From Raphanus sativus (Eukaryota > Streptophyta > Magnoliopsida > Brassicales > Brassicaceae), in the NCBI RefSeq assembly GCF_000801105.2, contig NC_079512.1:25747848-25811847 (forward strand): 64,000 bases of DNA. The letters run 5' to 3'. Within the stretch, counting starts at the first letter, position 1. Each line of letters begins with the position of its first letter. Made by a program: the position numbers and the translations under genes. Positions 47,101 to 58,867 of this stretch are shown here, one piece after another. Below the pieces are notes generated by a model. That model was given only the letters and a program-made list of their open reading frames with translations. It was not told the DNA's origin and did no database searches.

Positions 47101-48350
47101 CTTTATACTAGATAAATAATAAAATTTTATTTTTATTTTAATAAAAAAAATATTTTATTTTAATAAAATTTAATTTAATTTGTAATTTTCATTAGAAAAT
47201 AAATAATTTTAAAGTTTTCTAATTGTGTTTAAAAAAATTGTTTTATTATAATAATTTATTTTCAAGAGGTGTTTTCATATCCAACTCAGACTAGGATTGA
47301 ACCGATAAATCCAGTGGTATGTGTATAATTCAGTTCAATTTAATAAAAAGAATTGTAATTATAATCTTAGAAAATTTGGTAAAAATCTAAAAATTCGCTA
47401 TTAACCTAAGATCCGATATGAGATGATCCGCTGAAAACAATTTTTTTAAAAAAATATTTATTAAATAATTTATACTTTTTAATATTATATAAAATTGAAA
47501 ATGTAATTATTTAGATTTTAATGAGATTTGTATAATGTCATTTGAAGAAAATGAAACAATGGTAATAAGAAATTTTACTATTGATATGAAAATATTATTT
47601 TATTTTTTTGGTTATTATGATAAGTTGTATTTTTATTTATGTTTAGATATAAAACTTAATTTTAAGATAAGTTTAAAAAAAAATTGAACACTCAAAATCG
47701 GCATATCATTATTATATAAAAAATATAATAATATTTTTTTAATTTGCATGTATATATTCATATCCGATCTTTAAATAATATTATAGATGAAAAAATAATA
47801 TTCAAATTAAATAGAAAGTATATAATGTATAAAAATTAAAATTATTATCATTCACAAAATATGGAAAGTATTAATTATCATATAGTTATAGAAAATATTC
47901 TATTATTAGTTTAAATTAAATATCAATAGAAAAACTTGTAAATATACTGAGATACACAGACATAATCCTAAATTTTTAATAGTATAGATTCCACAATTTG
48001 CCAGTCTTTGAAAGATTGGTCGTTTCAGCAAACGGAATTACTAGTTAGTAGTTACTACTTCTCCGCGCTGTGCAATGTAACTGTACATGTATAACACGAT
48101 TTATTCATGGTCTCGTTTTTGTTTTGTAAAATATGTTAAAATAGAGACCGAGTGTCAGAAAGTTTGAACGTTTCAACATTACCATCTCTGCGCTATACAG
48201 TTACGTAGTTATCACTTTAATTGAACGTTATCGCTTTGATCGAATAACAATATTCTTGATCTCGTTAGTTTCAAAAAAAAAAAATCTTATATATATACAC
48301 ATATACTCGGCAGTGCCAGTCAGGAATATTCTCAGACCGGAAGCAACTAA
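44122..48350. other. Long intergenic region, repeat-rich; no supported gene
   Basis: To about 44370 this is probably the 3' UTR of the RINGv gene. At 44440-44700 two overlapping short frames (one containing SSNWIKRACSLAETSPHSVPYD) look gene-derived but match nothing I recognise. At 45830-46330 GGATCC-, GGATAT- and AAATCC-type motifs form the ends of an imperfect inverted repeat with an AT-rich centre. At 46700-46975 the base composition rises and a minus-strand frame of 110 residues is open, but I see no domain. From 46980 to 48000 the sequence is extremely AT-rich. Confidence 0.45.
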
Positions 48351-48577
48351 GGCCATCCTCAATGGAGGATCATTTTGCATGTGCTTAGATTTTAAATAAT
48401 AAGATAAAATGAAAAAAGGGATTAAGATCAGTTTGAAAGTGCTTGAACAAGATCTGTGCTTATTCTTGTTCTTCTTCTTCTCTCTCACAGACTCAGGAAT
48501 GACTAAACTAAATACATTATTTTACTAATATTTTTACTATAAGCACACCCATTAAAAATCTCCCTTTAAGGATGCCC
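48351..48577. mobile_element. Tourist-like (PIF/Harbinger) MITE with TAA target duplication
   Basis: The 227-bp element starts GGCCATCCTCAATGGAGG and ends CTCCCTTTAAGGATGCCC, an imperfect inverted repeat. TAA flanks both ends (48348-48350 and 48578-48580), the 3-bp duplication of the PIF/Harbinger superfamily. It has no coding sequence. Confidence 0.75.
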
Positions 48578-48644
48578 TAATAAAACAAGGCAGATTAATA
48601 TGCATAAACATTAAATGATTCACTTAATAAGTGAAGATATACTG

Positions 48645-48647
<3 letters not shown>

Positions 48648-48683
<36 letters not shown>
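48648..48683. repeat. (TA)n microsatellite
   Basis: An uninterrupted run of about 17 TA units. Confidence 0.9.
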
Positions 48684-48686
<3 letters not shown>

Positions 48687-49007
48687 GTTAAGAAAATGAA
48701 ACTGTGGGCTATCGAAACCAATACCAGCCTTGCCACTATAGTTTTAACCACGAGACTACGTAATGATTTCAATATATTTGGCCGATAAAATACTAAATTA
48801 AATTACGGCCGGAAGCCTGAGATTCCGCTCAAGGCCGCCTCTGATTCTTGGTCTCGTTTTGCTTATCGAGAAGATAACTGTTAAGGAGTTTGCTCATTTT
48901 GACTTGAAAATCTCTCTATAAAGTAAACTATAGTAACCCTCTTAGCTACTATATATAGAAGCCTTGGATCAAAGCAAGTGATAACAAAACTTAAACATAG
49001 AATAATC

Positions 49008-50280
49008 ATGGAGCAAATCCATCTTTAACTCAAACCCTTTCCTTCTAGCTCTTTTCGCATTACTCCCACTTTTCATCTTCATACTTATCAAGAAAAACAT
49101 CAAATTAAGAAAGCCAAACCTTCCTCTATCCCCCACAAAGCTTCCATTCATCGGAAACCTCCACCAAATCGGTAACTTACCACACAAGTCTCCGCACGAC
49201 CTCTCCCTTAAACGATGAATGGAAGCTTTGTGGGGGTATGGAGGAAGGTTTGGCTTTCTTGATTTGATGTTTTTCTTAATAAGTGTGAAGATGAAAAGTG
49301 GGAATAATGCGAAAAGAGTTAGAAGGAAAGGGTTTGAGTTAAAAACAGGTACCTACCAAAGGGAAGAGAATACTATGAAGAATTTCTTGGACTGCGATGT
49401 TAAGCTCATGGGAGCTTTCTGTGTTGCTGATTTGTCCTCGAGCCTTGCTTGGGTCGATAGAGTTACCTGATTTACAACTCTTCTAAAGAGCTCTTACTTG
49501 GAGTTGGATGGTATTATGGAGAAACTCATCAATCAAAGAGAGAAGGAGAGTTATGTGGACGTTCTTGTTCGTCTACGAGACGTCGATAAATTTGACTATG
49601 ATGTCAAAGCTATCATGAAGATTTGTGTAACATTATAACCGAGTTAAGAGATCATAATAATAAAAAAATCGACAACGGGGAATCATACAATATATATAAT
49701 AGTTCTTTAAAATTTGAAAGCCAAGGCATGACTGTGTCTATTACTATACTTTCATGCATATATATAGAGGTGGACCAGTGGTAATGGATTATTCTTGATT
49801 TACTTGTGGGCACGTTTGTTGCAGCTATAGAATCAGTAGTACTGGAGCTTGAGTGGCTATTTGTGGAACTTATCAAGCATCCTGAAGTTTTAAAGAAAGC
49901 ACAAGAAGAAGTACAACGTGTAGTTGGGACAAAGTCCAAGATAACCATTAATGAAATAGATCAAATGCATTATTTGAGATGTATCATTAAGGAGACAATG
50001 AGGGTTCACCCTCAAGGCATAGTTCCACGAGAGACATCATCAAAGTGGATAAAAGTAGGTGGCCACGACATCCCTCCAAATACCAAAGTATTGGTGAATC
50101 TCTTTGCGGTCCAACGTGATCCTAAGGACTGGGAGAAACCAGATGAATTTATCCCCGAGAGGTTCATGGAAAAGAACATTGACTTCATGGGAAAGGAAGG
50201 GTATGGTCCGTTGGTTTGGTCGTAGGAACTGTCCTGGTACGGCTTATGGTGTAGCGTTTCAAATAACATTTTACTTTTGG
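49008..50280 (+). pseudogene. CYP71-type cytochrome P450 pseudogene
   Basis: Pieces of one CYP71-clade P450 lie in order but in several frames. First comes the membrane anchor and proline hinge (LALFALLPLFIFILIKK, KPNLPLSPTKLPFIGNLHQIG), then an inverted copy of that segment. Next are fragments from the F-G region (NFLDCDVKLMGAFCVADLSSSLAWVDR), ELDGIMEKLINQREK and DVLVRLRDVDKFDYDVKAIMK. The longest clean frame (49806-50225) spans the I-helix to the meander (LEWLFVELIKHPEVLKKAQEEVQ, LRCIIKETMRVHP, PDEFIPERF). The usual AGTDT oxygen-binding block reads VAAIESV. The haem loop is broken: FGRRNCPGTAYG lies in a different frame from the preceding GYGPL. An early stop follows MEQIHL. The gene is dead as an enzyme. 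Confidence 0.88.
49024..49343. repeat. Inverted repeat of the P450 5' coding segment (130-bp arms, 59-bp loop)
   Basis: The left arm (49024-49153) encodes the P450 membrane anchor and hinge. The right arm (49213-49343) is its reverse complement with about five transitions and one or two small indels, roughly 95% identity. The 59-base spacer is ordinary P450 coding sequence (NLHQIGNLPHKSPHDLSLK). A transcript through both arms would fold into a long hairpin. Confidence 0.92.
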
Positions 50281-50360
50281 TTATAAAGAAATAAATAATC
50301 TATGTTAAAAGAAAAATCCAAATAGCACAAGTGATGATTCAGTGTTGGTGTATCGAACCT

Positions 50361-53300
50361 TCATTTTCTGATTAATCTCAATACATCACCTACAAGATGT
50401 AACGAACCAGTTACAAGAACCTGCACACACACACACACATACACAGTCCTTAGAATCATTCTAATATTGTCAAGTTATGAGACAAATCATATTCAATAAG
50501 AAAAGGGTTTGGGTTATGCCTGGAAACGTGTGGCTGAGCTACTCTCATGTACACTATCCCTTAGCCATTTAATTGCCATAGGGAGTGAAGTAAACACCTC
50601 ACTATTTCTACTTTTATCATTATTTTCTATATCTTCTTCTCCTTCTGCGTTTCAATAAAAATAATAAAAAGACTAAGTTGAGATATGTGATTAGAAAGAT
50701 AAACGATTAAAGGCATTTTGTTTCTACTATACCTCTTTCGCTGTGGACAAGGCCTTCCCAAACTTTCTGGAGTGTCAACTGCCATGACAAGTCAACATGT
50801 GGATCATTCTCTGACAAGTCCGCCGCTGTACCAACCTTGTGATACACCGACATGTTTGGTACAAACAATGCCTTCTTGAAACGGACACCTAGACATTAAC
50901 TCACTGTTTAGCTGCATTTCTATCTTTTGAAGAACTCTGTTTCTAAAAGTTTGTTTACACTAAGGCGGTACAAGGCAAAAAAAATGTTTACCATTGTTTG
51001 CGCATGTATTCCTTAGATGTGGAAGCAGCAGATTTGGGTCCCGAACTGACATGCAGTTAAATAGCAATATCTGCAGATCAGCCAGATTGTGTTGTTCAGG
51101 TATTTCCAAAGCTAGAAGAACCGCAGATAAAAAACTGGTATATACATTTGAAGAACAAGAAACCCGTCCCTACCTGTTGGCAGTTTTCTTCTCCTGAACA
51201 TTTATCATGAGAGGAACCTGAGGAGCCACCATTAACCAAATGTTCTGAAAGCGCTGATTGATTGCCTCCCTTGACCGCCAAAGAAAACCATTTGGCGCAT
51301 ACTTCCATGCTTTCTGGACTGTGAGCTCCATCCAGATAAAAAACTAGATCACCTGAAGTCCTAGTTTCAATAAATTGATCAGGGACGACCTGTGCTCGTC
51401 CTTGCAAACTCGCTGTAGCTAACCCTTTGATGATATTCTCAGGCAGAATGCTCTGACACAAATAAGGATCAACTTCAGAAACGAGAGAAGGACCTATATG
51501 CAGGCTAAAAAGGTAAAAAAAGGGGGAGAAAGAGCAGAATTACCATCTGAGTCAGACTGGGAACTTCAAGTTTACCAATTTGATGAAGCCAGGTAGAGGC
51601 AAGGGAAACTGCTAGACGAGCATTGAGATATTGGTGATCCCCATCAAGACCAAGTTTCTGACCACTTAACTGCCTTGCGGTTAGTGGTTGCACCACTTCG
51701 AGATTCACCTGGCTATACACTGTTAATAGCATATCCAAAAAAACAAATGCACCCAACTGTTGACGCATACAAGAATGATAAACCTAAAATACTACAATCA
51801 ACCAAGTAGCACAAACATTTTCTGCCAATTTTTTTTTCATTTTGGGGTTTAAATGTTAAATTAATTCTGTCAAACTTGATGTATAGTTATTAAAATTAGG
51901 CGTACATTTAATTCAGAAGCTTTCTCTTCAAGGACACGCATGGCTTCATCAGGTTGAGGTACGGTGAAAGCTGGAACTCCTAGCTAAAATATGAACAAGG
52001 AAGATTTAGGCAACTATGGAGATTTATTACAAAGTTTCAAAAAGGAATGATTCATATGAAAGATATATAGACAAGAGTCATAGCCACCTTGAAAATTCCA
52101 GCCTTCTCACCAGCAATTTTGCCAAGTGTATCACCTACGATGCATCCAAAGAGAAGAAACAAGTCATGGCATAATATTTAAAATGGAAATAAAACTAAAA
52201 AAATATGCTTGCCATTTAATGAAAACATTTTCATAGCAGCATTGGTATGACAAGCATAAGAGGATTCCAATGACAAACCTAGAATTTCCATGTGGTCATA
52301 TCCAAGTGAAGAAATACCACACACCACAGGTTTCTGAACCTGTAACATGCCACCAGTGAACCCATCCCATGAGAATTTATTTAGTCAAAAAGAAAAGACT
52401 ACTAACAGCATTCCTGAAAGTAAACCGTTTGGATTCTTTTTATGATATCATTACAAAATTTTAGTGCTTACTAACTATATATGTGGGTTCCAATCTTATC
52501 TAGGGTTGTCTTATGAGCACAAGGGATAGATCCTATTAGGAGAAAATAGCATTTCAGCAGAGAAAGAGGTAAAACGTACCGCATTGGTGGCATCAAACTT
52601 CCCACCTAATCCAACCTCCAATATAGCAGCATCTACCTGCATAAAGAATTAAAGAGCAGTATCAATAAATAGAAGAAGAAGTTGCACATCTATCATGTAA
52701 CTGGGTAAAGATTAGCATATCAAACCTCTTCTGCAGCAAATATTTTAAAAGCTAGCAACGCAAGGAAGCGGAAATATGTAGGCATTGGTATCTCCTCGTT
52801 AGTTCTCTCCTGCAAATCAAATAGTCAACGACCTTGTATTTTGAGTCAAAAACTAAACTTAGTTGGATCTATGCACAATGACACGCTACTTATCATGAAA
52901 TTCTCAGACCGCAACACCAAAGGTGGTTTCCATAAAACAAATAAAGGAGTTCAAAACAAGAGATCAAAACATACCTTAAGCCTGTTATAGCACCACCAGA
53001 AATAACACAAAAATTTCTCCTCGCTAATGTCCTTACTGCAACAATGAAACACATTAGCTAAAGCGAAACAGAGCAGTATTCCATTTTGCCGATTATGGAT
53101 CTATGAACGTTACATCGAGAAATGAAAACAGAGTATGTAACCATATTCCAAAACTAGTATGTTTTAACAAACAAAAATAAATGACAAAGCCAACGAAGTA
53201 GTGTTTGCAATCAGGTTTCTGCTTCTATGAGCACATATATATAGTATTTTCTTTTCTTTCTCAAAAATTTCAAAAAAAAAAAAAAAAAAACTAAGATAAA

Positions 53301-54534
53301 CTTATACCCATCCAAGCGAAATCTTTCACGGACATCAATGAGGTGAGGTGAAGTGAAGAGTCCAGTTCGGAAGCCATAGCTTCGTAAAATAGACTCAGTA
53401 AAGGCACATGTGGATCCCTAAGAAAGAGAATAACGTTATCTGTTGGATCAGAAAGTAATCAACCGTGCAAAACAATAAAATACTTTGATGAAGAAAAAGT
53501 TCACTGAAAGTCTGAATCAAATAGTAATCGACTCCGCAGGCAAACTAGTAACTGTGCTACTGCTGCAACGTTCTATAAGAAATACCACCAAGATTGGACT
53601 TTAGAAAAAAAATGATACTCAATCAAATGAAACCAAATGCATCTCCTGTGTATCAATCAAATGAAACCAAATACTCAATCAAATGAAAACAGAGTATGTA
53701 ACCATATGCCAAAACTAATATGTTTCAACAAACAAAAATAAATGATTATGCCAACAAGTAAGGACATAACGGTCACTATTAGTGTATAAATAAGATCAGC
53801 GTTCAAAACATCGCCTAGGAGCTGCCTAGTCGGTAAAACAAGTCTGAATGAAACAAAACTTATAATGCTGATTTTTTTACAAAATCCGTTTAGACATTAA
53901 AAAAAAAACTGTATACTGTATATATGTCTACCTAAACGACAATCTTCTATAAAGCGTTAACCACTGTCTAAGACACTTGCATGAATAAAGAACTTGCAGT
54001 TATATTACACAACATTTCCAGAAGTGGAACTGTGGAAGTAGTTGTTGTACCTTGCCTTTGGTTCCAGCGACATGAATAACTTTCATCTTTAACATGTCTT
54101 CTTCCAGGTCAAGTATCTGCAAATTGATTGCAAAGAAAAAAAAAGCTTTAAAACAGAGGAAATAAAAGGTGCTGAAACAACAAGAAGAAAAAAAAAGAGA
54201 GGGAGGAGAGAGAGAGAGAAAACCTTAAGATAATCAAAGACAAGCTCGAAGCGATCCCCTTTGTTGCTCTTATCAGCACGACTTCTCTTCGTTATCAGAG
54301 AAGACAAAGCAGCCAACGCCTCCTCATACAAATCTCCTGTAACTGAAAAGACAAGTGAGCTCGACGATCCAAAGATATCAGTTTACTTGTATCGAGTGAG
54401 TATGAAGATAAACCTGAAGCTGCCATGTCGATCTGGTTTCCTAACGAACGAATCTGAATCACGAAAAGTGAGAATATCACCACGAAAATACTCCCGAGAT
54501 TCTCGGAGAAAAAGAATATGAGAGAGAGATGCAA
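50361..54534 (-). CDS. FPGS1: Folylpolyglutamate synthase (FPGS1/DFB-like)
   Basis: About 16 exons on the minus strand encode a protein close to Arabidopsis DFB/FPGS1 (At5g05980). Readable blocks in order are [37 protein letters not shown] (54224-54336), the ATP-binding loop [17 protein letters not shown] (split near 54050/53418), [109 protein letters not shown] and the terminal [17 protein letters not shown] (50361-50420). The enzyme adds glutamate tails to folates. An ATG at 54426 gives MAASG; an upstream in-frame ATG at 54534 adds a 36-residue hydrophobic/basic extension that may be a plastid targeting peptide. The last intron has a GC donor. No stop interrupts the exons I read. Confidence 0.93.
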
Positions 54535-54729
54535 GTTGTGGTTGGTGGTGGGAAGTTCGAGAGGTGGCAGAGAAACGCAGTGCTCAAAACGGCACGATGT
54601 GGTACGAGGTACAAACGAAACAGCAAACGTTCTGTTGTCTACGTTGCACCATTTATTACTCTTCTTTGGCGGCGGCTTGTCTAGTCATTCTCGGAAACTT
54701 CACAAGCAACACCAAAATACAAACAAAAC

Positions 54730-54803
54730 GTCTGGGTGGTGTAGTCGGTTATCACGCTAGTCTCACACACTAGAGGTCCCCGGTTCGAACCCGGGCTCAG
54801 ACA
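54730..54803 (+). tRNA. tRNA-Val (anticodon CAC)
   Basis: A complete 74-base cloverleaf. The acceptor arms GTCTGGG and CTCAGAC pair (one G-T), the D arm has GTAGTCGGTTATCAC, and the anticodon stem CTAGT/ACTAG encloses the loop CTCACAC with anticodon CAC (valine). The T arm is CCCCGGTTCGAACCCGGG with the standard TTCGAAC loop; it also provides the internal B box. The discriminator base is A. The sequence equals the Arabidopsis tRNA-Val(CAC) as I remember it. The gene lies between the divergent FPGS1 and PRA1.A2 genes. Confidence 0.97.
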
Positions 54804-54807
54804 CTTA

Positions 54808-54816
54808 TTTTTTTTT
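54808..54816 (+). terminator. RNA polymerase III termination T-run of tRNA-Val
   Basis: Nine consecutive T residues start five bases after the tRNA 3' end, the normal Pol III stop signal. Confidence 0.8.
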
Positions 54817-55048
54817 CCTTTTATTATTTCCCCCCAGAGTTTGCCACGTCATCAGAAACTACACGTAGAGGGTGGGGGGCAGGATTGACCCCTAGGGAGA
54901 AAACAAAATAGCTCTGATTATTAACGAATCGTAAATCAAAATTCGAATCCGAAAACTCATCGGAGCTTAGTATTTTCTCGTCGTCATCGGAGCTGATATC
55001 GATCTCTCATCTTGCGCCGTTCTCAGTTTCCTCAGAGGAAGAGCTGAT

Positions 55049-56653
55049 ATGGATTGGGACAACGTAGCAGCTGAGGATGTGATGGAGGCGCTGAGAGAAG
55101 TCGAATGGTCGACGCCTCCTCGTTCTTTCGGAGAGTTCTTCTCTAGATTCGCGTTCCCTCGCTCTTTCTCTAAGTGGAAGAGCCGTCTCAAATGCAATCT
55201 CTACTAGTAAATTACTCACTCTTCCCTCTCTTCTTCTTCTTCAATAATTTCTGAGCTTTTTTGGATCTTATGATTACTTATGTTGATGCAGTTATCGGAC
55301 GAATTACTTTATCCTGGTGATTTTCGTTCTGGGTTAGTGAACAAAAAAAAAAACTTGTCTTTTTTTTAGGTTTAATTTTAAAAGATCTTGTTGTGGAGTT
55401 CGTTAAGAGATGTTTTTCTTTTGTGTGTGTTGAATCAGGTCTTGCTTTGATTACAAGACCATTGGCTATTGTGGGTGCTGCGTTTACGGCCCTAAGCATA
55501 GCTTTCCTTAACGACAGGTATCCACTTCTTTTACTTTCTACAAATTGGTATAGGTTGCTCTTGAACTGGATTTTGCTGTAGTGATATCGATAGGTTTTTA
55601 TGATTATGTTTCCTATTTGTATTTGCATGGTTTTAGACTTAAGAGGATAATCGACTCCTTTTGTCTTCAGTGTTTGCTCTTGAACTGGACTTTCTGTGTT
55701 GATACCGATAGGTTTTGATAATTGAGTGTTTCAAAGGGTTGCTTTTCCTGTCTGCATTTGCATGGTTTAGAGGATTATATGCTCATCTGCTGTTCAGCGG
55801 GACTTTGAGTATTGGATTCGATTGGTTTTATGGTCTTGGTTCGTCATATCTGAGTGTTTCATTCAACGTGCTTTTCTTTCATCCCCGCTGTAGCGGTTTG
55901 GATTGTTCGTGTTAGTATCCGGCAATCAATGTTAGTTTAGTTTTGCTTAGCGTTGATCAGAAAGAGTATAATGTGCGTGCTCTCCCTAGCTGAATCTATT
56001 GGGTGTTGAAGCTTAAAGGTGTTGTGTCTTTTGCAGTTTTGCGGCTACTTTTAATGAGAAGTGTATAAGGACTATTAGGCTTTTCTCTCCACACTTGGCC
56101 GCAAAAATGAGGCCTCCCCACATGTGAGTTTCTTTTTTTATTTATTTTCCATTGAAATTATAAAGAGAGTTCTTAGACAACTCTATATTATGATGTGAGC
56201 ACTTGCAGGCCAGTCATCCGTGGGAGATCAGCAGCAAGAAAGACAGTATACGTCTGTGGCAAACCACGATGGGTCTTTGTCGTCATTTTCCTAACAGGTA
56301 ACTTGAATAACCTCACTATCCCCTTGATATGTGCAGTAACGTATAACATTGGTGTAAAAGCTGATAGACGTCTCAATTTGCTTGTGAATATAATAGCCAG
56401 TCTTGTCATGTGGTTTTCTTCCTGCGGCCTTTTGTGGGTCCTCTATGCACTTCTCACTTCCCTCATCGGTAAGTGACTCCACTTGTTTTAAATTTTAGAT
56501 GTCCTTTGATGGAGTTCTGTTTTTTACATGAGATGTACTCTCCCAACAGTGGTTATAGTTCATGCAAGCGTGAGAACACCAAATCTCAAGGCACGATTGA
56601 ACACATTCCGTGAAGAGTTTCGGGCTGTCTGGCGTAACTACAGTGAACTTTAA
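55049..56653 (+). CDS. PRA1.A2: PRA1 (prenylated Rab acceptor) family protein A2
   Basis: Seven exons (55049-55206, 55292-55332, 55439-55517, 56037-56123, 56209-56297, 56397-56468, 56550-56653) join in frame to 209 residues. The N-terminus MDWDNVAAEDVMEALREVEWSTPPRSFGEFFSRF is typical of the plant PRA1.A group. Hydrophobic hairpins follow (YFILVIFVLGLALITRPLAIVGAAFTALSIAF and LVMWFSSCGLLWVLYALLTSLIVVIVHAS), matching the four-helix PRA1 fold. The C-terminus RTPNLKARLNTFREEFRAVW is conserved. PRA1 proteins are small endomembrane proteins that interact with prenylated Rab GTPases in vesicle traffic. The gene matches Arabidopsis At5g05987 and is divergent from FPGS1, with the tRNA between. Its third intron (519 bp) is the longest. 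All introns are GT..AG. Confidence 0.94.
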
Positions 56654-57015
56654 GTCACAGTTCGTTACACTATCTAAAAGCAAACCGAGCAGCCATCATG
56701 TTGTCAAGTAACCATGGTCGCAGTTTCTTCTCGTCTCTTTTCGAGTTAATCTGAAGGTGAACATACCTTTGTGTTTGTCGCATGTTGCAGATACAGACAG
56801 AAACCGATTCACTTGACCAAGTTACTTTAATTGCTGTAGTGATGCTTATACTTTTCAGACTGTGTTGATTTGACTTAACAATACTCTTTTTATTATAGAA
56901 GTAGCATAATCTTTACCTGAATTATAATATTTCAATCATTATCTTCCCATCATTTGTATCTGTATATACAAACGGGTGCATTGATTTATTCATTTAGAAA
57001 TTGCAAATGTGAGAA
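56654..57015. other. PRA1.A2 3' flank; no gene seen
   Basis: Probably 3' UTR to about 56880, then AT-rich spacer up to the Helitron-like element. Confidence 0.5.
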
Positions 57016-57258
57016 TCTATATATAATAGCAAACCCAAATCTTATATTTAGTGACATCATTTTTTTATAGGAAAAAAAAATTTCAATCCAATGGTCAAAA
57101 TTCTCATCTTTTTATGATTTAAAGGACATAAAATATTTTTGATGATGTCATCAAAAATATTATATTTGACAACTCTTTTTTAAACACTTATTAATTTAAA
57201 CAACACAACCTTTAACAAACATATCTTTTCATTTTTTATTTAAACAACACATCTCTTA

Positions 57259-57510
57259 GAGCATCTCCAATGTAAAACTCTATTTTTTCCTCCAAAATGG
57301 AGTAAAAGTGAATATGGAGTAAAATTGCTCCAACCCTATTCCATTTTTCACTTCATAATGGAGTCATGAACAAACAAAAAATAGATTACTCTATTTATGG
57401 AGTAAACTTCAAAATGGAGTGAAATATGGAGTTGGGTTGGAGCATATGTTACTCCATATTCACTTTTACTCCATTTTGGAGTAAAAAATAGAGTTGGGTT
57501 GGAGATGCCC
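57259..57510. mobile_element. Tourist-like foldback MITE with TTA target duplication
   Basis: The 252-bp element starts GAGCATCTCCAATG and ends CATTGG-type complement TTGGAGATGCCC, with TTA directly on both sides (57256-57258 and 57511-57513). Inside, TTTACTCCATTTTGGAG-type sequences recur in both orientations, so nearly the whole element can fold back on itself. Confidence 0.8.
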
Positions 57511-57754
57511 TTAACAAACATACATTTTCATAATTTTAAATCAATACTATTAATTTTGGATCATGTCCAATTGATATTAGTTGGGTCCAAATTAAAATAT
57601 AACTGCATCTATTTTTTTCTGAATTAAATATTATATTTTGCATCTAATTCCATAACTATAATTACTTTTTACTAATCAACATATCGTTTGTAACTTCCAA
57701 CCCCAAAAATCTCGGGTACCACTTTTTTCTTCTAATTCAAATACTGTCGACAGA

Positions 57755-57778
57755 TATATATATATATATATATATATA
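57755..57778. repeat. (TA)n microsatellite
   Basis: About 12 TA units between the two MITEs. Confidence 0.8.
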
Positions 57779-57856
57779 ATAACAAATATTCCTTCTTTTT
57801 TGGGTTTTATCAAATCCAAAAATGTGATGACATATGTCATCAAACGTAACATATAA

Positions 57857-58595
57857 GGGTATCTCCAACCCTACTCCATTTTCTACTCCAAACATCATTT
57901 TGGAGTAGAATCCTCTCCAACCCCACTCTATTTCCAACTCTAAAATGGAGTAATAGTTAGGGTTACTCCATAATGGAGTAACCCTAGCCATTACTCCATT
58001 TTGGAGTTGAACTTTTTTTATTTATGAAATGATCCTTTAAATCTTTAATGTTCTTATTTCTTACTTAAATAATATTTTAAAATGATACAACAACGTGAAA
58101 AATAAGTTATTCCATTATTTAATAATTTGACATAAAATGTATAACATAATTAAATAACAAAAATAATATAAAATAAAATAACATAAAATAAGTGATTTAA
58201 ATGTCCGATTTCAAAAAAAAATTATTCGATTTAGGAATATCAAAGATAAAGAAACTCATTTTTTCATTACGAAATGCATTAATCGATCATTTGTGAGACA
58301 ATATTTTAATGCTTATTATTGAACCAACTTATACATTATGTTTTATTCTATTTTTATGATTTATGTACCTTTTAATAATAAATGTTTAATTTAAATAAAT
58401 TATAATTTAAAGTATTTTTGCAAACATAAAATAGTTGGGGTTAATTAGTAAACTTTTATAAGTATAAGATATTATTAACAGTTACTAACTATTTTTGGAG
58501 TAAAAAATAGAGTAATACATTGGAGTAAACCATCACTCCATTTTGGAGTTGCACCATTTTGGAGTAAAATTTGGAGTAATACATTGGAGATGCTC
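57857..58595. mobile_element. Second Tourist-like MITE (longer relative)
   Basis: It starts GGGTATCTCCAACCCTACTCC and ends GGAGTAATACATTGGAGATGCTC, the same terminal family as the element at 57259. The flanking trinucleotides are TAA and TAT, so the target duplication is imperfect. The centre is AT-rich and unrelated to the first element. Confidence 0.65.
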
Positions 58596-58813
58596 TATCT
58601 ATAGAAACATATGTCAATAATTTAACTAATATTTCAATATTTTTTAATAATAAATGCGGTTACATTTGTTTCTTTTGTCATCACATTTTATTTGATTAAT
58701 ATAACATGTTAGTTTATATGAATGATTTATGTATATAGTTAAATTATTGGCATATGTTTGTATAGTTATATGTTAATTACTCTTTATAGTATCAGCTAGA
58801 CATTAATTTGTTC

Positions 58814-58867
58814 AAATTGTGAATGTTATATACATACATTAAATTGTGAATGTTATATACATACATT
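58814..58867. repeat. Perfect 27-bp tandem duplication
   Basis: The unit beginning AAATTGTGAATGTTATATAC is repeated exactly twice (58814-58840 and 58841-58867). Confidence 0.9.

Noticed and set aside
47280..47340. Possible tRNA-derived fragment (ATTGAACCGATAAATCC)
   Set aside because: Only a T-arm-like word is present; no cloverleaf.
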